Below are positions 5,622 through 12,494 of a stretch of DNA of 12,494 nt, piece after piece. Positions within the stretch are counted from its first letter, which is position 1, and the number at the start of each line of letters is the position of its first letter. This DNA comes from UBA5420 sp964485345 (GTDB lineage: Bacteria; Bacillota; Limnochordia; Darwinibacteriales; Darwinibacteriaceae), in NCBI GenBank assembly GCA_964485345.1, contig CAZAJB010000060.1, forward strand, positions 1 to 12,494. Direction: 5' to 3'. The notes under the pieces were generated by a model. That model did not search any database. It saw only the letters and a list, made by a program, of their open reading frames with translations, and had not been told where the DNA came from. The translations under genes and the position numbers were made by a program.

Positions 5622-8495
5622 GTGAAACGCTTTGCACCGAGTCTGACAGTGCTTACATTATGGATCCTAGTCCTACTGGTACTGTGTCCAGGCGTAGTCT
5701 TATGCCGTGAATTAGGTTATCGCCAGTATCTAGCAGGCTTTTCGCAAGCTCCCCGCCCAGAGCTAGAGCTTACCCTTTTGGCCAGTGACTTCTCAAATGC
5801 CCATCATGCTTCTAAATTGGCTGATGGAAACGTTTTGATTGCAGAGGAAGGCTATATCCAATGGATGATCGATGTGCCAGAGGCTGGTCTATACAACATC
5901 AGCCTGGTGTATCTGGCAGCTCCAGGCCGCGGGGCCAGTATGGAACAGGAGCTCTTGATCAACGGAGAACGTCCCTTTGCTGAGGCTCGCTATCTCATCT
6001 TTCACCGCACCTTTGGCGATGGAGGACCTACCCTTAAAGACAGCCTGGGAAATGAGATTCGCCCGGTACCAGTGGAGTATCCTAGGGGGAGAACCCAGCC
6101 TCTTGTGGATTCTAGGGGCTATACCCAAGAACCATTCTTGTTCTACTTGCCCCAAGGTCCCTCAGCAATTCGTCTCATGGCTCACCAAGAACCCATCGTA
6201 ATTGAGAGGCTACTGATCGGTCAAGTGAACCAGCCCTCTTTGTACCAGGAAGTGAAGGAGAGCTGGCCTAGCCAGGAAACCCGCGGCTTCCTTCTAAAAA
6301 TTCAGGGAGAAGACGCACTCTACCGCTCCCATTCCACCTTATTTGCCATTTCTGATACTGGCGATCCCACCATAGAACCCTACCATCCAGCCCAGATTCG
6401 CCTTAATTCCATTGGAGGATGGCGCTTTAACCAGCCCGGTCAGTGGATTACCTGGGAGTTTACCGTTCCAAAATCCGGACTTTATACAATTGCCTTCAAG
6501 GCCAAACAGAATATTCGCCGGGGCATCTCCAGCAATCGCCGGGTCTTAATGGACGGAGAAGTACCCTTTGCAGAACTCTGTGCAGTCGAGTTTCCCTATT
6601 CCACCCATTATCACATGCAGGTCTTGGGTCATCAAAATGAGCCGTACCTTATCTACCTCACCGAGGGCCGCCATGAACTAACCCTAGAAGTTGTCCTAGG
6701 AGATCAGGCTGCTTTAGTCCAGGCGGTGGAAACCAGCCTCTATGAGCTCAATTCGATCTATCGGAGAATCATTATGGTGATTTCTCCTGATCCCGATCCC
6801 TTGCGTGACTATCAATTAGCCGAGCGTATTCCCGAAGTCCTTGTGCACATGGCGGAACAAGCAGCCCTCCTCCACGACCTTGCTGATCACATGGAAGAGA
6901 GCACCCAGCAGCGGGGTGGCCATATGCTCACCGTTCGCAATCTGGCTTTACAACTAGAAAGTATGGCAGCGACGCCTGAATCTATACAAGTTCGCCTCGA
7001 GGAGTATCGCGATAATCTCAGTGCCCTGGGGACCTGGATTTTGCAGACTATGGAGCAACCCCTGCAAATTGACTATCTCCTTGTGGCCAGCCCAGATGTG
7101 GAGCTTCCTGAGGCCAGCCCTACTTTGTGGCAGACTGTGAGGCACGAATGCTCCAAGCTTGCCTCCTCCTTTACCCATGACTACAGCGCCCTAGGAGATC
7201 GTAACCCAGGAACTTCCGGAGAGCGCACCATTAAGGTCTGGATTGGTACAGGGCGAGATCAGGCCCAGGCCCTCAAGACCATTATTGAAGACAGTTTTAC
7301 TCCCCAAACTGGGATTCGAGTAGACTTAGAATTGGTAAACATGAATATCCTGCTCCAGGCTACCCTAGCCGGTAGGGGACCGGATGTAGCTTTAGGAGTG
7401 GATCCCAGCCAGCCTATGAACTTTGGACTCCGTGAAGCGGTGGTAGATCTAACCGAATTCTCGGACTTTCCCCAGGTGGCCGCGGGCTTTTACCCTGCGG
7501 CTTTAGAACCCTTTACCTTCAGGGACTGGGTGTTTGCCCTCCCTGAGCAGCTTCCCTTTTTCATGCTCTTTTATCGGCAGGATATCTTAAGCGAGCTCGG
7601 ACTGACCGTTCCTCAAACCTGGGATGAGGTGTTGTATCTCATTCCCGAGCTTCAGAAAGACAACATGAACTTTGGCCTGCCCTATACGGTAATCAATCGC
7701 AGTGTCGGAGGGAATATTGGTGAAGCCCCTGCAGGAGGCGGTAGTCTTTCGGCCAGCCAGGGAGTGTTAACCTTTTTGATGTTCCTCAACCAGCAAGGTG
7801 TAGACCTGTTTCAGGAAGACGCTGAAGAGACCAATCTTTACACCCAGACCGCCTTTGAAGCCTTTCAATTCTGGACCGATCTCTATGAGCTCTATAATTT
7901 GCCGGTGGAATACAGTGCGGAAAACCGTTTTCGTCTCGGCGAAATGCCCTTGGTCATCGCTCCTTACACCTTGTACAATACCTTGACTGTCTTCGCCCCA
8001 GAGCTGAGGGGTGAGTGGGGGTTTGCTCCCGTGCCCGGAGTTGTGAGGGACGATGGCATAATCGATCGCACAGTCCCCGCGAGCGGTACCGCCAGTGTAA
8101 TCCTTAGTAGCGCCTCGGATCCAGAGGCCTCCTGGGAGTTTCTCAAATGGTGGTCCGAGGCCGAGACCCAGACCCGGTATGCCCTAGATCTAGAAGCTCT
8201 CATGGGTGAAGCCGCCCGCTATCCTACGGCCAATCCTACCACGTTAAGAAACTTGCCCTGGCCGCTGGAAGACTACCGCAAGCTAGAAGAACAGCTTTCT
8301 TGGGTGCAGGGAGTGCCAGAAGTTCCCGGCGGTTACATGGTGGGTCGGCACTTGGATAACGCTTTTCGCCGCATTGTGGAAAAACAGGCCCCCATTCGGG
8401 AGACTCTCCTGGATTACAATCGGGTGATGAATGAAGAAATCCGCTCGAAACGGGCGGAGCTGGGGTTAGACGAGGAAGGGGGAAGCAGGCCGTGA
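5622..8495 (+). CDS. Oversized ABC sugar solute-binding protein with duplicated beta-sandwich N-terminus
   Basis: A 957-residue exported protein, over twice the usual length of a CUT1 binding protein. Residues 1-28 are a signal peptide (MKRFAPS, then a long hydrophobic run). The sequence VVLC at its end lacks the small residue of a proper lipobox, so lipid anchoring is doubtful. Two homologous domains follow. Copy A has QWMIDVPEAGLYNISLVY (80-97), LLINGERPFAEARYLIF (111-127) and EPFLFYLPQG. Copy B has TWEFTVPKSGLYTIAFKA (277-294), VLMDGEVPFAELCAVEF (308-324) and EPYLIYLTEG. Both look like carbohydrate-binding or galactose-binding beta-sandwiches. A mostly helical linker spans about 380-500. 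From about 535 to 935 comes a family 1 solute-binding fold: IKVWIGTGRDQAQALKTIIE, GRGPDVALG, FALPEQLPFFMLFYRQDI, TWDEV, ASWEFLKWW. The stop overlaps the first permease by 4 bases. Role: capture of an oligosaccharide outside the membrane. The TTG at 5601 is a less likely start. Confidence 0.88.
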   Translation: MKRFAPSLTVLTLWILVLLVLCPGVVLCRELGYRQYLAGFSQAPRPELELTLLASDFSNAHHASKLADGNVLIAEEGYIQWMIDVPEAGLYNISLVYLAAPGRGASMEQELLINGERPFAEARYLIFHRTFGDGGPTLKDSLGNEIRPVPVEYPRGRTQPLVDSRGYTQEPFLFYLPQGPSAIRLMAHQEPIVIERLLIGQVNQPSLYQEVKESWPSQETRGFLLKIQGEDALYRSHSTLFAISDTGDPTIEPYHPAQIRLNSIGGWRFNQPGQWITWEFTVPKSGLYTIAFKAKQNIRRGISSNRRVLMDGEVPFAELCAVEFPYSTHYHMQVLGHQNEPYLIYLTEGRHELTLEVVLGDQAALVQAVETSLYELNSIYRRIIMVISPDPDPLRDYQLAERIPEVLVHMAEQAALLHDLADHMEESTQQRGGHMLTVRNLALQLESMAATPESIQVRLEEYRDNLSALGTWILQTMEQPLQIDYLLVASPDVELPEASPTLWQTVRHECSKLASSFTHDYSALGDRNPGTSGERTIKVWIGTGRDQAQALKTIIEDSFTPQTGIRVDLELVNMNILLQATLAGRGPDVALGVDPSQPMNFGLREAVVDLTEFSDFPQVAAGFYPAALEPFTFRDWVFALPEQLPFFMLFYRQDILSELGLTVPQTWDEVLYLIPELQKDNMNFGLPYTVINRSVGGNIGEAPAGGGSLSASQGVLTFLMFLNQQGVDLFQEDAEETNLYTQTAFEAFQFWTDLYELYNLPVEYSAENRFRLGEMPLVIAPYTLYNTLTVFAPELRGEWGFAPVPGVVRDDGIIDRTVPASGTASVILSSASDPEASWEFLKWWSEAETQTRYALDLEALMGEAARYPTANPTTLRNLPWPLEDYRKLEEQLSWVQGVPEVPGGYMVGRHLDNAFRRIVEKQAPIRETLLDYNRVMNEEIRSKRAELGLDEEGGSRP

Positions 8496-9379
8496 GAGGG
8501 GAAGCTTTTTGGAAGAAGTGGCGCATCTCCTACCTTTTTGCCACCCCTTATGCCTTGTTGTTTCTGGTGTTCACCGTGATTCCAGTTATTATTTCCATCG
8601 TTCTTAGTTTCACTTCCTACAATATGCTCCAGCCCCCCATCTGGGTTGGTTGGAACAACTACATCAAGCTTCTCTTTGCCGATGACATCTTTCTGATTGC
8701 TGTTAAGAACACCATGCTCTTTGCTTCTATCACTGGTCCCGTCAGCTATTTTCTCTGCCTGATTTTGGCCTGGTTCATCCACGAACTAAGGCCCACGGTG
8801 CGTACGTTCTTGACCTTGCTCTTTTACGCCCCGTCCATTTCGGGCAATGTCTTTATGATTTGGACCATCCTGTTTAGCGGTGATGCTTATGGCTGGGTCA
8901 ATGGCCTTTTGCTACGCTGGGGGATCATCTATGAGCCCGTGCGCTGGCTCACCAATCCCGATACTTTGATGTGGGTGACAATCTTGGTAACCCTCTGGAT
9001 GAGTTTGGGCACATCGTTTTTAGCCTTTATCGCTGGGCTCCAGGGCATTGACGAAACTCTGTATGAGGCAGGTGCCCTGGATGGTGTGGGGAACCGCTGG
9101 CAAGAGCTTTGGTTTATCACCCTTCCCGCCATGCGTCCTCAACTTATGTTCGGGGCCATCATGTCCATTACTTCGTCCTTTGCGGCGGGAAAGAATATTG
9201 TATCCCTGGTGGGTTTCCCTAGCACCGACTATGCGGGACATACTGTAATTACCCATCTTATGGACTATGGAAATATCCGTTTTGAAATGGGCTATGCAGC
9301 GGCCATGGCAACTCTGCTCTTCATCATCATGGTCGGAACACAGCAGCTTATCCAGCGTCTCCTAGGGAAAATCGGTTAG
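8492..9379 (+). CDS. Carbohydrate ABC transporter permease, MalF/UgpA type
   Basis: A 295-residue inner-membrane subunit of a CUT1 sugar importer. The GTG at 8492 overlaps the stop of the binding-protein gene as GTGA, with a GGGGG-rich ribosome site at 8478-8482, so the two are translationally coupled. About six membrane segments are visible: FATPYALLFLVFTVIPVIIS (16-35), around 75-95, 107-127, 160-180, 217-235 and 266-285. The cytoplasmic EAA loop that docks on the ATPase is ETLYEAGALDGVGNRWQELW (188-207), followed by ITLPAMRPQ. The short N-terminus, without the extra segments of E. coli MalF, is usual for Gram-positive sugar permeases. Substrate specificity cannot be read from it; the neighbours suggest a mannose-containing oligosaccharide. 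No ATPase gene is present, so it probably uses a shared MsmX-type ATPase. Confidence 0.93.
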   Translation: MRGEAFWKKWRISYLFATPYALLFLVFTVIPVIISIVLSFTSYNMLQPPIWVGWNNYIKLLFADDIFLIAVKNTMLFASITGPVSYFLCLILAWFIHELRPTVRTFLTLLFYAPSISGNVFMIWTILFSGDAYGWVNGLLLRWGIIYEPVRWLTNPDTLMWVTILVTLWMSLGTSFLAFIAGLQGIDETLYEAGALDGVGNRWQELWFITLPAMRPQLMFGAIMSITSSFAAGKNIVSLVGFPSTDYAGHTVITHLMDYGNIRFEMGYAAAMATLLFIIMVGTQQLIQRLLGKIG

Positions 9380-9414
9380 AGGTCGAGAGGTCGAGGTTGA
9401 GGTGTTCAGGGCTG

Positions 9415-9422
9415 AAAGGAGG
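9415..9422 (+). promoter_or_regulatory. Ribosome binding site deciding the start of the second permease
   Basis: AAAGGAGG sits 7 bases before the GTG at 9430 and downstream of the in-frame TTG at 9397. It identifies 9430 as the start. The preceding gap also contains a small purine-rich repeat (GGTCGAG twice, 9381-9394). Confidence 0.75.
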
Positions 9423-9429
9423 AAAGATT

Positions 9430-10293
9430 GTGAAACTGCCACTTTATCGCAAGAGAGTGACCCGTTCGCCAGGGGGCGACTTTGCAGCACTAGTTATGCT
9501 AGTGATCTTGGGTGCCTTTATGGCATTACCCATGGTTTATGTAATCGGCAGCGCCTTTAAACCCCTAAATGAGCTGTTTCTCTTTCCACCGCGGTTTTTC
9601 GTGCGTAACCCAACCCTGGATAACTTCAAAGATCTCGCGGTCCTTATGGCCGATTCTTGGGTTCCCATCTCCCGCTATTTCTTGAATACCTTGATTATCA
9701 CCGCTTTTGGAACGGCGGGGCATGTGTTGCTTGCTTCCCTCTGTGCCTTTGCCATTAGCAAGCATCGCTTTCCCGGTTCCCGGGTGATCTTTAGTCTCAT
9801 CGTACTTTCTTTGATGTTTGCCCCAGAAGTGACGGCCATTCCCAATTACCTCACCATCTCCTTTTTAGGCTGGATCGACAGCTATTCTGCCGTTATAGTG
9901 CCAGCCTGGGCTTCGAGCTTGGGACTGTTCTTGATGAAGCAATTCATGGACCAAATGGTCCCCGACAGCCTCTTAGAAGCAGCCCGCATTGATGGGGCCA
10001 GTGAGTTTGTGGTCTTTTGGCAGGTGGCCATGCCCACGGTCAGGCCAGCTTGGCTCACCTTGATCATCCTTTCGTTCCAGAGTCTGTGGGCGAATACGGG
10101 GAGCAGTTTTATCTACAGTGAGAATCTCAAAACTCTGCCCTATGCACTCAACCAGATCGTATCTGGCGGTATTGCCCGGGCGGGGGTTGGAGCTGCGGTG
10201 GCTTTAGTGATGATGCTAGTTCCGGTTACGGTGTTTGTGATCAACCAGCGTAGCGTGGTGCAAACCATGGGTACCTCTGGCTTGAAAGAATAG
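9430..10293 (+). CDS. Carbohydrate ABC transporter permease, MalG/AraQ type
   Basis: A 287-residue inner-membrane partner of the permease at 8492; together they would form the channel of a CUT1 importer. The GTG at 9430 is chosen from its AAAGGAGG site. Membrane segments are seen at about 18-40, 85-110, 118-135, 152-170, 205-222 and 253-272. The first is followed by the family-typical GSAFKPLNELFLFPP (40-54). The EAA loop is DSLLEAARIDGASEFVVFWQ (179-198) followed by VAMPTVRPA. The C-terminus QTMGTSGLKE resembles the common ending of this subunit class (GMTAGAVKG-type). It lies 50 bases after the first permease and 17 bases before the NHL-YIP1 gene, so it is clearly in the same operon. Confidence 0.94.
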   Translation: MKLPLYRKRVTRSPGGDFAALVMLVILGAFMALPMVYVIGSAFKPLNELFLFPPRFFVRNPTLDNFKDLAVLMADSWVPISRYFLNTLIITAFGTAGHVLLASLCAFAISKHRFPGSRVIFSLIVLSLMFAPEVTAIPNYLTISFLGWIDSYSAVIVPAWASSLGLFLMKQFMDQMVPDSLLEAARIDGASEFVVFWQVAMPTVRPAWLTLIILSFQSLWANTGSSFIYSENLKTLPYALNQIVSGGIARAGVGAAVALVMMLVPVTVFVINQRSVVQTMGTSGLKE

Positions 10294-10310
10294 GGGAAGG
10301 GGGGAAGGCA

Positions 10311-12443
10311 GTGTGCAGTATCTGTGTGCGCAATTTGGTCTGGTGTCTGTTGGCTCTGGCGCTTCTATTTGGCGCAAGTGCAGTGGCTGTAGCTGCTCCT
10401 TTGGCCAGCTACACTTTTGACTACTACGGAAACCCCGTACCCGCAGCCCAAGCTTACAGCCTGGACGTTGTGGTCGACGGTTCCTCATTGGGAGCAACCC
10501 CCCTCAGGGAACCCCGAGATCTGGCGGTGGCTGAGACAGGGGACATCTTCATCGCTGATACCGGCAACAACCGTATCTTGAAGCTCAATGGCAACTTCCA
10601 GTTGATCCAGGTGATGGAGGGCTTCGAGATGGAAGGTGTGTGGCACTCCTTTAACGCACCTGTAGCCCTCTATGTCACTGAGCGCGGGCGTCTCTATATT
10701 GCCGACAGGGACAATGCCCGTTTGGTGGAGCTCACAACGTCCGGAGATTTCGTGCGAGTGATTGGTCCTCCCCAGACTGACCTTAAAGGAGCCCTTCCAG
10801 AAGGCTTTAACTACCGGCCCTTTAAGGTTGCGGTGGACCAAGGCGGACGCATTTACGTCTTAGCTGATGGGATTTATGATGGTCTGATCGAGTTTGATGT
10901 GGACGGCAATTTTCGCGGCTTTCTTGGGGCACCCTTGGTGCGACCCACTATCTTGGAGCGCTTCTGGGCCAGCATTGCCACCAAGGAACAGCGCAGCCGT
11001 ATGGCCCTTTTTCTGCCTACGGAGTATAGTGCTTTGGATCTAGACGAACGGGGATTCCTCTACGTGGCAGAGCATAACCAGGTGCGGCGCCTGAATCCCA
11101 GTGGCACCGATGTTCTTCGTAGGAATGGCTTTTTTGAGCCTATTGGCGATGTCCCTACTGCAGAAGAATACCGTCTCTCTGAAACGATCCGTTCCTCTTC
11201 TTTTGTGGACATTGTGGCCCGAGAAAATGGCCTCTATTCAGTCTTAGATCGCCAGCGGGGGCGGGTGTTCACCTACGAAAGTGACGGGCACCTTCTCTAC
11301 GTCTTTGGAGGTTTGGGGAGCACCCGCGATACCCTAAAGGTCCCTGTGGCCTTAGATGTTTTGGAGGACAGAATTCTGCTTGTGGACCGCGGTAGCAATC
11401 GCATCTTGGTCTATGAGCCAACAACGTATGGAAAGCTGATTCATGCAGCCATTGGTCACTACCAGGGGGGAGAGTACGAGAGTTCCGCCAAGCTTTGGGC
11501 TGAGGTTTTGCAGCACAACTTCAACTTTGATATGGCCTATACGGGAATTGGAACAGCTCTTCTGCGACAAGATTGCTTCGCTGATGCCATGATGAACTTT
11601 CGCTTGGGGAACAACCGTCCCCAGTATTCCACGGCCTTTGCTCTCTATCGCCGGGAAGTTATGGCTGCATCCTTCGGAAAGGTAATGCTCGGTATCTTTG
11701 CTCTGATGGCAGCAATTGTGGCTTGGGTTAAGCTGAGGCCGCGCCTAAAGGCCCTGAGGCCAGGCGTAGAGCAGCAGAGTGAGGTCGCGGCCACGGGCTT
11801 TGTCCTAGTGCGAAATCCCCAGGGTTATTGGGCGAGTTTGACCTATGCCAAACATGTTATCTTCCACCCTTTTGACGGATTTTGGGATCTCAAGCACGAA
11901 AAACGAGGCACCATGGGAGCAGCCCTCAGCATTTTGGGCCTTGTGGCTGTCACCTATGTGGTGATGCGCCAGTATACCGGCTTTATCTTTAATCCCCGGG
12001 ATCTCTCGCAGCTCAACATCGTGGTGGAGGTAATTAGTGTCCTGGTGCCTTTCTTTTTGTGGGCCATAGTCAACTGGGCTTTAACTACTTTGATGGATGG
12101 CAAGGGGACCTTGAAAGACATCGTGATTGCCACTTGCTATGCCTTAACTCCCTTTGTGGTCATCAACCTTCCGTTGACTGTAGTCAGCAATTATTTGACT
12201 CTCCAAGAGGGTACCTTTTATCACTTCTTAGGAATTACAGCCACCCTCTGGACGGCGAGCCTGATCTTTATCGGGACCATGACCATTCATGATTACGACA
12301 CAGCAAAGAATTTCTGGACCTGCCTTTTGACCATTGTGGGAATTGGCATCGTGCTCTTCCTTGGTTTGCTATTTGTTAATGTATTGAATGTGGTGGCCGG
12401 ATTTATTTCCTCGGTCTATGCCGAGCTAATACTGAGATTGTAG
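10311..12443 (+). CDS. NHL-repeat propeller / TPR-like / YIP1-family membrane protein
   Basis: A 710-residue membrane protein of unknown role. The start is the GTG at 10311 behind GGAAGGGGGGAAGG; the GTG at 10326 is a possible alternative. Residues 1-29 form a signal peptide (LVWCLLALALLFGASAVAVA). An NHL-type beta-propeller spans about 60-370. Its clear repeats are LREPRDLAVAETGDIFIADT plus GNNRILKL (65-92), APVALYVTERGRLYIADRDN (116-135), around 169-198, around 236-263, and VPVALDVLEDRILLVDRGSN followed by RILVYEP (344-370). Residues about 376-440 look like one or two TPR helices pairs (GEYESSAKLWAEVL, AYTGIGTALLRQ). One membrane segment follows (455-474), then a YIP1-type domain from about 515, recognised by HPFDGFWDLKHEKRG (519-533), with about five further membrane segments. 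The propeller would face outside, the YIP1 part sits in the membrane. Being last in the transporter operon, it may assist or sense uptake; that is inference. Confidence 0.85.
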   Translation: MCSICVRNLVWCLLALALLFGASAVAVAAPLASYTFDYYGNPVPAAQAYSLDVVVDGSSLGATPLREPRDLAVAETGDIFIADTGNNRILKLNGNFQLIQVMEGFEMEGVWHSFNAPVALYVTERGRLYIADRDNARLVELTTSGDFVRVIGPPQTDLKGALPEGFNYRPFKVAVDQGGRIYVLADGIYDGLIEFDVDGNFRGFLGAPLVRPTILERFWASIATKEQRSRMALFLPTEYSALDLDERGFLYVAEHNQVRRLNPSGTDVLRRNGFFEPIGDVPTAEEYRLSETIRSSSFVDIVARENGLYSVLDRQRGRVFTYESDGHLLYVFGGLGSTRDTLKVPVALDVLEDRILLVDRGSNRILVYEPTTYGKLIHAAIGHYQGGEYESSAKLWAEVLQHNFNFDMAYTGIGTALLRQDCFADAMMNFRLGNNRPQYSTAFALYRREVMAASFGKVMLGIFALMAAIVAWVKLRPRLKALRPGVEQQSEVAATGFVLVRNPQGYWASLTYAKHVIFHPFDGFWDLKHEKRGTMGAALSILGLVAVTYVVMRQYTGFIFNPRDLSQLNIVVEVISVLVPFFLWAIVNWALTTLMDGKGTLKDIVIATCYALTPFVVINLPLTVVSNYLTLQEGTFYHFLGITATLWTASLIFIGTMTIHDYDTAKNFWTCLLTIVGIGIVLFLGLLFVNVLNVVAGFISSVYAELILRL

Positions 12444-12466
12444 ACTTGTGGTATTAAGTCAAGAGG

Positions 12467-12494
12467 GTGATGCAGAAAAAGTTCGTTGACAATG
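12467..12494 (+). CDS. Possible start of a further gene, cut by the window end
   Basis: A frame beginning GTG 12467 or ATG 12470 is open to the window edge (MQKKFVDN...), behind AAGAGGG at 12461-12467. The spacing is too short to be convincing. The sequence TTGACA at 12486-12491 could instead be a -35 element. Too little remains to decide. Confidence 0.25.

Noticed and set aside
5622..5730. Lipoprotein signal on the solute-binding protein
   Set aside because: The Cys in VVLC is preceded by Leu instead of Gly, Ala or Ser, so the lipobox is not canonical.
8236..8782. Minus-strand ORFs overlapping the binding-protein/permease junction
   Set aside because: They are shadows of well-supported genes on the other strand and have no recognisable domain.
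9397..9429. TTG at 9397 as the start of the second permease
   Set aside because: AAAGGAGG at 9415-9422 points to the GTG at 9430, which also yields a typical N-terminus.
1..12494. CRISPR array, tRNA, rRNA or intact insertion sequence
   Set aside because: I found no regularly spaced repeats of CRISPR type, no tRNA-like cloverleaf and no transposase reading frame in the window.

Overview
The window looks like a chromosomal segment of a Gram-positive-type bacterium, most likely a Bacillota (Firmicutes) member. The signs are strong AGGAGG-type ribosome binding sites before nearly every gene, frequent GTG starts, a Rho-independent terminator, and a CUT1 sugar importer with no dedicated ATPase beside it. 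The exact lineage cannot be fixed from sequence reading alone. All clear genes are on the + strand.

Left part (about 1-2250): the 3' end of a type I restriction enzyme R subunit (HsdR), cut by the window edge, then an exported ankyrin-repeat protein. This part is visibly more AT-rich than the rest (one 60-base line of each counted by hand: about 38% versus 58% GC). It looks like accessory DNA lying against a catabolic locus.

Right part (about 2335-12443): a carbohydrate locus. A DUF1861 protein (the family that includes the Leishmania MTP/GT108 beta-1,2-mannosyltransferase-phosphorylases) stands alone and is closed by a strong terminator. A roughly 400-base control region follows. It holds two clusters of TTGCGCAA palindromes (likely LacI-family operators) and a possible 23-codon leader ORF. 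Then comes a tight, apparently single operon: LacI-family repressor, GH130 beta-mannoside phosphorylase/mannosidase, a very large solute-binding protein with a duplicated beta-sandwich N-terminus, two CUT1 permeases, and an NHL-propeller/YIP1 membrane protein. Gaps are -4 to about 50 bases.

Working model (inference): a beta-mannoside or other mannose-containing oligosaccharide is captured outside the cell by the large binding protein. It is imported through the two permeases, powered by a shared MsmX-type ATPase encoded elsewhere, and cleaved in the cytoplasm by the GH130 enzyme and perhaps the DUF1861 enzyme. LacI controls the operon. The NHL-YIP1 protein is the least understood part and may be an accessory or sensory component. 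The most interesting points are two distantly related five-bladed-propeller enzymes (GH130 and DUF1861) in one locus, the enlarged binding protein, and the NHL-YIP1 protein encoded with the transporter.
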